From positions 1 through 64,000 of the forward strand of contig DVFP01000028.1 in NCBI GenBank assembly GCA_018713145.1: a DNA stretch of 64,000 nucleotides. The letters are read 5' to 3'. The notes under the pieces were generated by a model, which ran no database searches, was not told the DNA's origin, and was given only the letters and a program-made list of their open reading frames with translations. The DNA comes from Candidatus Scybalocola faecavium (GTDB taxonomy: Bacteria; Bacillota; Clostridia; Lachnospirales; Lachnospiraceae). Below are positions 13,136-23,150 of the stretch, piece after piece (position 1 is the stretch's first letter; every line of letters starts with the position of its first letter). Made by a program: the position numbers and the translations under genes.

Positions 13136-14854
13136 TTACATGGGAAGCCTTTGCAGCTTTACCATGTGGGGATAAATTTTTCCTGTTTTCATAAGATTTT
13201 CCGGGGTCCCCTGTTCTGCCACAGTCCCCTCTGAAAGGACGACCACCTTATCCGCGCCGCTGACAGTTCGCATCCGGTGGGCGATGACAAGAACGGTCTT
13301 ATCTTTAATCAGTCTTGACAGAGCACTCTGGATCAACGTTTCATTTTCCACATCAAGGCTTGCTGTGGCCTCATCCAGTAAAATGATGGGAGCGTTTTTC
13401 AAAAAAGCCCGGGCGATGGAAATGCGCTGCCGCTCGCCTCCGGACAGCTGGCAGCCATTTTCACCGATCATACTGTTATAACCTTCCGGAAGCTTTGACG
13501 CAAATTCTTCACAATTTGCCAACCTTGCCGCTGCGATCACCTCTTCGTCACCGGCATCTTTTCTGCCGATTCTTATATTTTCCATAATAGTATTGTTAAA
13601 CAAGGTTACATCCTGAAATACGATAGAATACAGAGACAACAATGTTTCCGGCTCTATTTTCGATATATCCATGCCTCCGACAGTGATCTTCCCTTTATTT
13701 ATATCCCAGAACCGGGCGGCAAGACGGGAAACTGTCGTCTTTCCTCCTCCGGATGGGCCTACCAGAGCGGTTACTTCCCCCTGCTTTGCCGTAAAGGACA
13801 CATCTTTTAACACGGTTTCTCCTGTATTGTAGGCAAAGCCTACATGATCAAACACAATATCGCAGCCTTTATTTGTTAATGTGCTGCTCCCTGTCTGGAT
13901 CGGCTGGTCAAGGATCTCATTCATACGGTTAATGTTTGTTTTTGTGGAGATCACTGCCGCCAGATTTTGCAGCGCCCCTTCAAGAGGAGCATACAGCCTT
14001 GAAACCACAAGTAAAAACATAAAGAACAGGGCAATATTAATTTCTCCCCCTATAAGCAGAGCTGAACCTGCAAGAGCTACTGTGGCAATACCAAACTTTA
14101 ATATAAGTGTTGAAGATACAACAAACAGGGCAGTTCCAAGTTCTGAAATAATGTGACGTTTTTCCACATGATCGATCTTTTTATCCAGGCTCTTTAAATA
14201 TCGTTTTTCCGCGTTATTGGCTTTTAAATCCTGCATATTTTCAATACACTCCTGGACGCCGCTTTCAAGGGCCACATTGGCCTCCACAGATTTTCGGTTA
14301 AAATATTCCTGTATACGGGCAGAAAAGAATGTAATAATAAATGCAATCGGCAGCACCCACACTGCCGCCAGGGCCATGCGCCAGTCATAGAAAAACAGAC
14401 AGATGGAAATTAAGGTGGTTGAGATCAGCGACCCGGCCAAAGCAGGCACATAATGGGAAAAAGCAGTTTCCAAGGTAGCGCAGTCGCTCATAATGGAATT
14501 GGTCAGATCCGCAAGATCCTTCTTGCCGAAAAAGGATAAAGGAATCTTTCGAAGCTGTTCTGCCAGAGAAATGCGCCGGACCCCGCTTTCTACATATGTG
14601 GCCAGATATGTGGCGTTATATTGAAACCAGGTAACAATAAAGATCAGAGCAAGGCACGCAAAAGCCCCGATCACATAGAAAGGGATACGGCTTCCCCGGA
14701 CGCCTCCGTTCATCATATCAAGGACAAAAAAGTAGAGAAGCCCTACAGGAATCATAAAAGATATATCCTGGGCAACGCAGGCAATACACCCTTTGATCAA
14801 GTCAACCGCCCCTTGTCTTGACAGGGCAAAACGTCTTTGCAGCAATTTAATCAT
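13136..14854 (-). CDS. ABC exporter ATPase/permease (half-transporter 2)
   Basis: Walker A GPSGGGKTT, LSGGERQRISIARA, fused 6-TM domain; overlaps next ORF. Confidence 0.92.
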   Translation of the reverse strand: MIKLLQRRFALSRQGAVDLIKGCIACVAQDISFMIPVGLLYFFVLDMMNGGVRGSRIPFYVIGAFACLALIFIVTWFQYNATYLATYVESGVRRISLAEQLRKIPLSFFGKKDLADLTNSIMSDCATLETAFSHYVPALAGSLISTTLISICLFFYDWRMALAAVWVLPIAFIITFFSARIQEYFNRKSVEANVALESGVQECIENMQDLKANNAEKRYLKSLDKKIDHVEKRHIISELGTALFVVSSTLILKFGIATVALAGSALLIGGEINIALFFMFLLVVSRLYAPLEGALQNLAAVISTKTNINRMNEILDQPIQTGSSTLTNKGCDIVFDHVGFAYNTGETVLKDVSFTAKQGEVTALVGPSGGGKTTVSRLAARFWDINKGKITVGGMDISKIEPETLLSLYSIVFQDVTLFNNTIMENIRIGRKDAGDEEVIAAARLANCEEFASKLPEGYNSMIGENGCQLSGGERQRISIARAFLKNAPIILLDEATASLDVENETLIQSALSRLIKDKTVLVIAHRMRTVSGADKVVVLSEGTVAEQGTPENLMKTGKIYPHMVKLQRLPM

Positions 14855-16641
14855 GCCATTCCCTCCAATCGTTTATTTTCTTTCATAATCTTCCACTCTG
14901 CTGCTTCTGAATAATTTTCCCACATCTGCCTATAAATGCCATTGTTGTTTAGTAACTGGCTGTGGGTGCCCTTTTCCCGGATCTTTCCGTCACTGAGCAC
15001 ATAAATACAGTCAGCATCTGTAACGGAAGACAGTCTGTGGGCAATCATGATCACAGTCTTTCCTTTTGAAAGTACCGATAAAGCCTGCTGTACACGAACC
15101 TCATTATCCGGGTCGGCAAATGCGGTAGCCTCATCCAGGATCAGGATGGGGGCATTTTTTAAAATTGCCCGGGCAATAGTGATCCTTTGCTGCTCCCCTC
15201 CGGACAGGTACACGCCTTTGGTGCCAATAACTGTATCCATGCCATCCGGCATTTTTTCAATAATATCCATGCACTGGGCCGCTTCAAGGGCCTTAAAAAC
15301 TTCCTCCCGTGTGGCGTCAGGTCTTGCCATGCGCACATTTTCCAAAATGGATGTTTTTATAAGCCGGCTGTTTTGAAAAACAAAAGACACGGTATTCATT
15401 AACCTTTCTTTAGGAATATTTCGAATATCCACATTTCCAATACGCACCTGACCTTTTTGGGGATCAAAAAACCGTGCAGCGATATTTGCCAGAGTCGTCT
15501 TTCCGCCGCCGGAGGGACCTACCAAAGCTGCCGTCTGGCCCGGTTTTATGGACAGGGATATATCCTTCAAGGCGTTTTTCTCACCGTCATAGCTGTAGCT
15601 TACATGGTCTAGCACAATGGAATTATCCCGGGGCACGGAATCTGTTTTGCTTTCAGACAAAGGCTTTTCATTAAATACCTGATCCATCCTGCTTATCGCA
15701 TCCCCTACGATCATTGAGTCCTCACTCATAAACATGATCTTTGTCAGAGTAGTACCGATCACAGGGGTGATGATAATATAAAAAATTAAATTTAACAGCA
15801 ATTCATTGGTCACGCCGCCTCGTGTAAAAAGGATGCCGCCGGCGATCAAAAAGGCAAATACCCCATTAATAGCTGTTGTATAAAACATCATAGGCATCCT
15901 TAACGCTTTTGTGTACGCAATAACCCATGTTTCATAATTATCAATGGAATTTTTAAACCGCTTAAACGAAAAGATAGTCTGGCCGAAAGTCTTCACTACC
16001 GGCACGCCCCGCACATACTCCACGGCTTCGTTGGACATATCTGAAAGCGCATTTTGATATTCTTTCATCTTTTGTTCCATCCCCGAGCCGGTCATTTTCA
16101 TCATAATAAGAAAACCCAGAACAACGGGAACAAGACTTAATAGTCCTAACCTCCAGTCAAAAACCAGGAGGAGAAACAGCAGGCCGATGGGGGTTGCAAT
16201 GGCCCCTGCTTTATCCGGCAGCCTGTGGGCCAGATAGGTTTCCGTGGCAGCGCTGGATGTATTTACGATCCGCCTTAAATTTCCGCTCCCGTACTTTTCC
16301 ATTATGCCAAGGGGCAGGGCCGCAATATGGCTCAGCAGGGCCTTCCTTATATTAGCGGCGACCCGGAACGCGCTTAAATGGGAGCACATCAGGGCGGCAA
16401 TGTAAATAACCACGGATAAAACAGCAAATAATACGGCAGACCAACCGTAGCTTGTCACATGACCGGCCTTTGAGTAGTCCGGGGCAACTTCCAGTATGTC
16501 GTGGATGATCCTCCAAATGTACCAAAAAGGAACAAGCGCCAGCAGAGCGCTTACTGCTGACAATATCCACGAAAGATAGGTTAATAGCCTATGGCCTCCC
16601 GCATAGTCCATTAACCTGGACAGGTTTGACTGTTTTTTCAT
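14851..16641 (-). CDS. ABC exporter ATPase/permease (half-transporter 1)
   Basis: Walker A GPSGGGKTT, LSGGEQQRITIARA, fused TM domain. Confidence 0.92.
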   Translation of the reverse strand: MKKQSNLSRLMDYAGGHRLLTYLSWILSAVSALLALVPFWYIWRIIHDILEVAPDYSKAGHVTSYGWSAVLFAVLSVVIYIAALMCSHLSAFRVAANIRKALLSHIAALPLGIMEKYGSGNLRRIVNTSSAATETYLAHRLPDKAGAIATPIGLLFLLLVFDWRLGLLSLVPVVLGFLIMMKMTGSGMEQKMKEYQNALSDMSNEAVEYVRGVPVVKTFGQTIFSFKRFKNSIDNYETWVIAYTKALRMPMMFYTTAINGVFAFLIAGGILFTRGGVTNELLLNLIFYIIITPVIGTTLTKIMFMSEDSMIVGDAISRMDQVFNEKPLSESKTDSVPRDNSIVLDHVSYSYDGEKNALKDISLSIKPGQTAALVGPSGGGKTTLANIAARFFDPQKGQVRIGNVDIRNIPKERLMNTVSFVFQNSRLIKTSILENVRMARPDATREEVFKALEAAQCMDIIEKMPDGMDTVIGTKGVYLSGGEQQRITIARAILKNAPILILDEATAFADPDNEVRVQQALSVLSKGKTVIMIAHRLSSVTDADCIYVLSDGKIREKGTHSQLLNNNGIYRQMWENYSEAAEWKIMKENKRLEGMA

Positions 16642-16803
16642 TATGAAACCTCCTTTAATGGCAACGGTTCAGGATGGCAGGGAAAAGGATCATCCCATGT
16701 CTTTTGTCAGGCTTTAGCCTGACAAAAAGGACGTTATCCTGAATGGCTGCGATATTTGATCATTTGTTACTGTTCACAAAGTTGCAGTAACGATAATTTT
16801 TTC

Positions 16804-16821
16804 GGTTAGATATGACTAACC
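16804..16821. promoter_or_regulatory. Palindromic operator GGTTAG-N6-CTAACC
   Basis: Perfect inverted repeat GGTTAGATATGACTAACC upstream of the ABC pair; same form upstream of feoA, feoB and the DUF3793 operon. Confidence 0.6.
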
Positions 16822-16855
16822 TATATTTAAAAATTATAGGGCAGCCAGCATCTGC

Positions 16856-17488
16856 CTATTGCCCCATAATTTTCATCCATCCGGCAGTATAAAAATCCCG
16901 CATTTCTTTTAAATAATACTTTGCCTGTTCCAACGGCATCTCATGGATGATCAGTTCAAAAAAGGTGTTAAACATTCCTGTGATCAATATATGCTCCAGC
17001 CGCTCATCAATCGGCGGGGATGGCCGGCCCAGCTTTTCAAGGACTTCCAGATAATCATGCGTTGCTTTTGTTTCAATTTCAACCATTTCATCGATCACAT
17101 TAGAAAAACGAGTGCCCTCTGAACAGCAAAGGATCATTTTAAATTCCTTTAAATGTTCATAAGCATACAGCAGTATCTCATACATACATGCTCCGGAAAC
17201 TGATGAAAGATGATCCGGCTGTTCCTGAGGAGGAATCTGAGTAAATTCTCTCTGAGCTTTGCAAAAACAATTCATCATAAAATCGTAATGCTCCCCCACC
17301 AGGGCCTCAAATAAAGCTTCCTTACTGCTATAGTAGCCATAAAAGGCGCCTGTGGTCACACCGGCTTTTTTTACAATATTTCTTAACGATGCAGATTTAA
17401 AACCTTTTTCAAGGAACTCTTCCATAGCCGCGGTATGAATCAGATGTAATGTTGTCTGTTCTCCCTGGTTCAAAAACTCACCTCGCAT
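16856..17488 (-). CDS. TetR/AcrR family transcriptional regulator
   Basis: HTH segment FLEKGFKSASLRNIVKKAGVTTGAFYGYYSSKEALFEALV; likely real start is TTG about 17476 after GAGGTGAG. Confidence 0.9.
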   Translation of the reverse strand: MRGEFLNQGEQTTLHLIHTAAMEEFLEKGFKSASLRNIVKKAGVTTGAFYGYYSSKEALFEALVGEHYDFMMNCFCKAQREFTQIPPQEQPDHLSSVSGACMYEILLYAYEHLKEFKMILCCSEGTRFSNVIDEMVEIETKATHDYLEVLEKLGRPSPPIDERLEHILITGMFNTFFELIIHEMPLEQAKYYLKEMRDFYTAGWMKIMGQ

Positions 17489-17595
17489 ATAACAATGTTA
17501 TATATCACTGTTATATAATACATCAGATTGGCCATATTGTCAACAAAATTATTTTCCAGTCGCACATGTCCGATATACCTCATGTTCCCCAAAAG

Positions 17596-17627
17596 AGAAA
17601 CCGGCGTGCAGAGCTACGCCGGTTTCT
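17596..17627 (-). terminator. serS terminator hairpin
   Basis: AGAAACCGGCGT/ACGCCGGTTTCT stem followed by CTTTTG on the minus strand. Confidence 0.75.
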
Positions 17628-17646
17628 ACTCATTACAGATAACGCC

Positions 17647-18936
17647 TTATCTTGGCGCTTTTTCAAGATATTCTTTTCCGCCCATATACATGCGCAGAGC
17701 TTCCGGAATACGAACACGGCCATCGGCCAAAAGATTGTTTTCCAGAAACGCAATGAGCATACGGGGCGGTGCCACAACAGTGTTATTTAATGTATGAGGC
17801 AGATAATTTCCTTCCTTGCCCCGGACACGGATGCTTAAGCGGCGGGCCTGAGCATCTCCCAGGTTAGAGCAGCTTCCAACCTCAAAATACTTCTGCTGAC
17901 GGGGTGACCATGCTTCCACATCCACACTTTTCACCTTAAGATCCGCCAGATCACCGGAACAGCATTCCAGGGTACGCACCGGAATATCCAGGGAACGGAA
18001 AAACTCTACCGTATTCATGTAAAGCTTTTTAAACCAATCCATGCTTTCTTCCGGACGGCAGACAACGACCATCTCCTGCTTTTCAAACTGATGGATACGG
18101 TAAACGCCCCGCTCTTCGATACCATGAGCCCCCACTTCCTTTCTGAAACATGGGGAATAGCTGGTCAGGGTCTGAGGCAGCTGATCTTCATCCAGGATCG
18201 TGTCAATAAACTTTCCGATCATGGAATGTTCACTGGTGCCGATCAGGTAAAGATCTTCTCCCTCGATTTTATACATCATGTTTTCCATTTCAGAAAAGCT
18301 CATAACACCATTAACTACGTTGCCATGGATCATATATGGGGGAATATAATAAGTAAAGCCCCGATCGATCATAAAATCCCGTCCATAAGAAAGAATCGCG
18401 GAATGAAGGCGGGCAATATCCCCTTTTAAGTAATAAAAGCCTGCGCCGCTGGTCTTTCTGGCGCTGTCCAGATCAATACCATTAAGGCTTTCCATAATAT
18501 CCACATGATAAGGCACTTCAAAATCCGGAACAACCGGCTCTCCAAAGCGCTCCAGCTCCACGTTCTCGCTGTCATCTTTTCCCACAGGCACGCTGTCATC
18601 AATAATATTCGGAATCACCAGCATACGCTCTCGAATATCAGCGCTCAGCTTATCCAGCCGTGTCTGGAGACTGTTCATCTCATCAGCCATGGACACCACT
18701 TCTGCCTTTTTAGCCTCTGCCTCTTCCTTCTGGCCTTTGGCCATAAGACCGCCGATCTGTTTGCTGATGGAATTTCTCTGGCTTCTTAAATACTCATAGC
18801 GGGTCCGCACATCTCGGATCTCACCATCCATTTCCAGCACTTCATCTACAAGTACCAATTTTTCATCCTGAAACTTTTTCCGGATATTTTCCTTTACAAC
18901 ATCCGGGTTTGCTCGTAAAAACTTAATATCCAGCAT
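17647..18936 (-). CDS. serS: Seryl-tRNA synthetase
   Basis: Full-length; N-terminal coiled coil MLDIKFLRANPDVVKENIRKK, class II motifs. Confidence 0.97.
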   Translation of the reverse strand: MLDIKFLRANPDVVKENIRKKFQDEKLVLVDEVLEMDGEIRDVRTRYEYLRSQRNSISKQIGGLMAKGQKEEAEAKKAEVVSMADEMNSLQTRLDKLSADIRERMLVIPNIIDDSVPVGKDDSENVELERFGEPVVPDFEVPYHVDIMESLNGIDLDSARKTSGAGFYYLKGDIARLHSAILSYGRDFMIDRGFTYYIPPYMIHGNVVNGVMSFSEMENMMYKIEGEDLYLIGTSEHSMIGKFIDTILDEDQLPQTLTSYSPCFRKEVGAHGIEERGVYRIHQFEKQEMVVVCRPEESMDWFKKLYMNTVEFFRSLDIPVRTLECCSGDLADLKVKSVDVEAWSPRQQKYFEVGSCSNLGDAQARRLSIRVRGKEGNYLPHTLNNTVVAPPRMLIAFLENNLLADGRVRIPEALRMYMGGKEYLEKAPR

Positions 18937-19059
18937 CTGTTCTCCTCCTTATGCTGGGTTTAGTATATACGATTTTTCCAAAATTATCAAGCCTGTACTT
19001 TAAGACGCCGTCCAATGTATAAGGGAAGCTCCGGCCCAGCCGTCAAAACGGCAACCGTT

Positions 19060-20016
19060 TTACGCCTCACCTACAGCCTTTTTATATCGTTCCAGAGCCT
19101 CATTCCACTTTTCATACCGGCTATCCTTACGGTGATCCTCCAGCTTAAAGGTCTTTTTCAAATAACTTCCCAGCCATGCCGACACCTTTACTGCTCCGGC
19201 ATGATTTAAATGATCGCCTTTATCCCGGGTATCGGTCATCCAGTCAATAGGAACCTCTTTTGTCATCAGATTCAGATCCACATAAGGCAAGCCAAGCTCC
19301 CGGGCCATCTGGGCAATACCGTTATGCCGCTCATAGTTCCAGTTCACCGGACTGGGGGTGCTCACCAGGATAAACTTTGCCCCGTTTTCTTTAGCAAAAT
19401 CCGCCATATCACTTACATACTGCCAATTCATAGAAGCGATCGGCGCGGCATTATCGGTAGGGATCATGTAGTCGGATTTGGAAGTACCGTCAACAACATT
19501 ATTATAGCGGTATCCTTTATAGTCATCTGTCCAGGTGTAATCCGCAGAACTAAAAGCCTCACCGGACTGGATATTTTTCCACCGGTCATGGTATCTGAAA
19601 ATAGAAAACATATTTTCCACCCGGTTCATAAGAGCAGCATTGGCAGACATTTTCCTGTAAATGGCATTGGTCTCCAAAATCACCACCTTAGGTTCCTGCT
19701 TATCAAAAGCCTGCTCCAGATAATTTTGCGACTGATATAAAAATTGTCCCGGAGTACCGCATACATAGGTCGTAAAGCCCTGGGCCGCCCACATAGCCAT
19801 AGGGGAAATCGAGCTGTAAGACTCACTGTCCCCGATAACCAAAACGTCAATGGTATTTTCCTTTTCACCAAGGATGCCATTGGCAGGCTCATCTTCCATG
19901 CCAAAGGCCTTCATATTATTTTTAGGAATAAATATGTATGATAGGATCACCAGCAGACATATAAGCCCGCTGACAAAAAACACTGAGCCCACTGCCTTTT
20001 TTATTCCATCTTTCAC
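19060..20016 (-). CDS. DltD-like SGNH-hydrolase-type membrane protein
   Basis: N-terminal TM helix, VLVIGDSESYSSISPMAMW motif, adjacent to MBOAT gene. Confidence 0.78.
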   Translation of the reverse strand: MKDGIKKAVGSVFFVSGLICLLVILSYIFIPKNNMKAFGMEDEPANGILGEKENTIDVLVIGDSESYSSISPMAMWAAQGFTTYVCGTPGQFLYQSQNYLEQAFDKQEPKVVILETNAIYRKMSANAALMNRVENMFSIFRYHDRWKNIQSGEAFSSADYTWTDDYKGYRYNNVVDGTSKSDYMIPTDNAAPIASMNWQYVSDMADFAKENGAKFILVSTPSPVNWNYERHNGIAQMARELGLPYVDLNLMTKEVPIDWMTDTRDKGDHLNHAGAVKVSAWLGSYLKKTFKLEDHRKDSRYEKWNEALERYKKAVGEA

Positions 20017-20031
20017 AGATTTATAACCTCC

Positions 20032-21642
20032 TTAAAAATTAGCATAAATAGGATCCAGGGGAACATAGCCGATACCGTAAGCCCCAAAGACCACGGCAAA
20101 AAGGATCAGGCCATAGCAGATCGTCCAGCGCAGGGGCAAAGGACAGGACGCCAGCCATTTTCTGGGCATACAGCCCTTTTCCTTCATAATACTGTTGATC
20201 AGAACGATCATCACCCCGGCAAACACAACAATAAAATCTTTTTTATCCATACCTATGGTAAAAACAGTGCCATCCTTAAATGCCGACAAAGTAAAATTTT
20301 GGATCATATTAAAAAACATATACAATCCGGCTTTTAAACCATGCGCTCTGAAAAACAGTTCTCCCACACAGACAAGGGCGGCTGTGCGCAGGATCTGTAT
20401 TCCCTTCCATGGCACACTTTTTCTCCGAATATGAAGAACACGGCAGATCTTTTCAGCTGCAGGCTCCCACAGACTTCCGGCCAGGATAAGGACAAAGTGG
20501 TACATTCCAAAGAAGATATAGTTCCATCCCGCTCCATGCCACAGTCCGTTTAAGAGCCATACACAAAACAGGCTCACCCCGCCGGCAAGCAAAGGGCCGT
20601 AATGATTGCCAAGATGTTTTCTTCCTTTAGAAGTCAGCTTTTTCATAGGGCCGGTCATAGACAGGGGATAAAAAATATAATCCTTAAACCATGTTCCCAG
20701 GGTAATATGCCACCGCTGCCAAAACTCGGAAATACTTTTAGAAAAGAAAGGCTGACGGAAATTTTCAGGAAGTGTCACGCCAAAAATCTGTCCCGTTCCT
20801 ATCACAATATCCATTGTGCCGGAAAAGTCCATATAGAGCTGACAGGTATACAAGATCATTGCTAATGCGGTAATACCGCCGTCATATTGAAGATAATCAG
20901 AAAACACATTTTTAATAAAAAGATTCAGCCGGTCTGCGATCACCAGTTTTTTCATCATTCCAAAAGCGATGCGCTGTATCCCGGCAGTAAGGTTTTCAAA
21001 CCGGATCCGGTCTCCCTGCCACAGAGCCCCGCTTGTTTGAGGATACCGGCAGATCGGTCCTTCCATAAGCTGAGGAAAGAAACTCATATACAAAGCCAGA
21101 CGGAAAATATTTTGTTCTGCCGGAAACTTCTCTCTGTAAATATCCATAATGTAAGCGACTGCCTGGAGCGTATAAAAAGAAATGCCTATAGGCACTACAA
21201 AGGAAGGAACAGAAAGAGAAAAGGGAACCTTCATCCATGCCAGAAGCCGGTTCAGATTTCCGCCAAGAAACGGAGCGTATTTCAGGACAACCAGAATACC
21301 CACATTAAACAGGGCCACCGAGGCCGCAACAGTCAGCTGCTTTTTCTGGTACTGCTTTTTGATCTCTTTTTTAGAAGGGCCATCCTTTAAGGTTCTGGCC
21401 CTTGCTATTTTTCCATCTCTCTCCTTTTGAAGGAGGGTTAGATAAATTCCCCCGTAATGGATAGAGAAAATAGAGATTACAAGCCAAAGGAGCAGCTTCC
21501 CGCTCATACTCCAGAAGAAAATACCGCTAAAGATGAGCAGGACGAGCCACCGGACCTTTTTAGGCAAGACTGTGTAGGCGATGACCACTGCCGGCAGGAA
21601 AATTGCCAGATATGCAATGGAATAATAGGAATTAATCGCCAT
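20032..21642 (-). CDS. MBOAT O-acyltransferase (DltB-like)
   Basis: Multi-TM; SEFWQRWHITLGTWFKDYIFYPL and LLNGLWHGAGWNYIFFGMYH motif with the MBOAT His. Confidence 0.92.
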   Translation of the reverse strand: MAINSYYSIAYLAIFLPAVVIAYTVLPKKVRWLVLLIFSGIFFWSMSGKLLLWLVISIFSIHYGGIYLTLLQKERDGKIARARTLKDGPSKKEIKKQYQKKQLTVAASVALFNVGILVVLKYAPFLGGNLNRLLAWMKVPFSLSVPSFVVPIGISFYTLQAVAYIMDIYREKFPAEQNIFRLALYMSFFPQLMEGPICRYPQTSGALWQGDRIRFENLTAGIQRIAFGMMKKLVIADRLNLFIKNVFSDYLQYDGGITALAMILYTCQLYMDFSGTMDIVIGTGQIFGVTLPENFRQPFFSKSISEFWQRWHITLGTWFKDYIFYPLSMTGPMKKLTSKGRKHLGNHYGPLLAGGVSLFCVWLLNGLWHGAGWNYIFFGMYHFVLILAGSLWEPAAEKICRVLHIRRKSVPWKGIQILRTAALVCVGELFFRAHGLKAGLYMFFNMIQNFTLSAFKDGTVFTIGMDKKDFIVVFAGVMIVLINSIMKEKGCMPRKWLASCPLPLRWTICYGLILFAVVFGAYGIGYVPLDPIYANF

Positions 21643-21895
21643 AACTGTCCTCCTCTTCCAGTCTTGTAATCAGGGCATACATAGCCTGAGCTGAATTAAA
21701 ATTATCCGGAATGATCTCCACAGTGGGAATAACCACATCAAAGGCATCCTCCAGCTCTGCCACTAATGACAAAATAGCCAGAGAATTTAAAATATGATCG
21801 TCAATAAGGCGTGTACATGTGCTGTAATCGACTCCCGGTGCAATATCCTCTAAAATCTCCATTAATTTTTCCATAACTTTATTCATTCCTTTCAT
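21632..21895 (-). CDS. Acyl/aminoacyl carrier protein (DltC-like)
   Basis: 87 aa; DDHILNSLAILSLVAELEDAFDVVIP with candidate phosphopantetheine Ser. Confidence 0.85.
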   Translation of the reverse strand: MKGMNKVMEKLMEILEDIAPGVDYSTCTRLIDDHILNSLAILSLVAELEDAFDVVIPTVEIIPDNFNSAQAMYALITRLEEEDSYGD

Positions 21896-21957
21896 ATATG
21901 TAGTGCTTGCACTGGTCCAGTGCAGGTTGTTCTATTGGGCTGACTTTAGTATGTCAG

Positions 21958-23139
21958 TTATAAACCTTTGCCGGGCAGATTCAGGGGGTAGGTCTGGTAT
22001 CCGTCCCGAACGCAAAGAACCCTGTCATTTTCCCTGATCAGTATCCTTGGCAGATCTCTGCTTAAAAATAAGGCGATCCCTTCTGTCATGGCATAAGCTC
22101 CGGTATTTTTAAATAAAACCACATCTCCGATCTTTACATGGTCTGCCGGAAGCTGCTTTACTAAAATGTCATTCATGGTACACAGGGATCCGCAAAGATT
22201 CCAAAGGTTTTCTCCCTTTCCGGTTCCGTCAGGAAACAGTTGGCATAAAGGCTGCTTCATGGCCATTGACTGGCCATAGTAGACCATTTGATGGATACCT
22301 CCGTCCATAATGGCATAATTTTGTCCCTTGTTTGTCTTTGTATCCACAACCCGGGTCATATAGGTGCCGCAGGAAGCGGCAATGCTGCGTCCCAGTTCCA
22401 AAGTGATATGTCCTTTATGAGAAAGACCATTTAAAAGATCCGAAAACTCAGTTAAAAATTCTTCCTCATTAAAGTCCTCCCCTTTAAAATAAGCCACCGG
22501 AAATCCCGGTCCAAACTCCAATTCCGGAAGTTCTGTTTTAAATTCTTCTTTCAGACTTTGCAAAAAGTGGTCCGCTTTTGCCAGCTCCTTTGCAAGACGC
22601 TTTATCGAAGTTTTCTGTGTCCCGGAAAAATACTGGATCCCCCGGATTTCCACAAAAGGATCTGTCTGGGCTGTACGGATCATTTCCCGGATCTGGTCCG
22701 CTTCCACGCCAAACTGGCTGCCGCTGGTCAGCCGGAGCAGAAGGCGTATATTTTGACCATATCGGTCCGCCAGTTTTTTCAAAAGGCCAAATTGCTCCAC
22801 GGATTCTACTGTATAAATACCGGCGTCAAACCCGTCCCCAATTAATTCTTCCATAAGCTCGGGGGTTTTATAAACACCTGAAATCACCAGCTTTTCCGGA
22901 GGAAGCCCCTGCATCTGGCAGATCCTAAGCTCCCCCGGAGAGCACACTTCAAAGCGCCCGATCACATCCTTTATATAAGAAAGAATAAAAGTATTTGCCT
23001 TTACTGCATAGCAAAGGGACACATGCTCCGGAAGCATTTTCTTTAAATAGGCGATTCTTTCAAGAAGCACCGGTATATCAAACACATACAAAGGTGTGGG
23101 ATATTGGTGCAAAATCTGTTGTATCTGTTTTCTATCCAT
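21958..23139 (-). CDS. PLP-dependent decarboxylase (ornithine/diaminopimelate decarboxylase fold, BtrK-like)
   Basis: CYAVKAN Lys motif, LEFGPGFPVAYF, MDGGIHQMVYYG, LCGSLC. Confidence 0.88.
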   Translation of the reverse strand: MDRKQIQQILHQYPTPLYVFDIPVLLERIAYLKKMLPEHVSLCYAVKANTFILSYIKDVIGRFEVCSPGELRICQMQGLPPEKLVISGVYKTPELMEELIGDGFDAGIYTVESVEQFGLLKKLADRYGQNIRLLLRLTSGSQFGVEADQIREMIRTAQTDPFVEIRGIQYFSGTQKTSIKRLAKELAKADHFLQSLKEEFKTELPELEFGPGFPVAYFKGEDFNEEEFLTEFSDLLNGLSHKGHITLELGRSIAASCGTYMTRVVDTKTNKGQNYAIMDGGIHQMVYYGQSMAMKQPLCQLFPDGTGKGENLWNLCGSLCTMNDILVKQLPADHVKIGDVVLFKNTGAYAMTEGIALFLSRDLPRILIRENDRVLCVRDGYQTYPLNLPGKGL

Positions 23140-23150
23140 AAAAATTCCTC

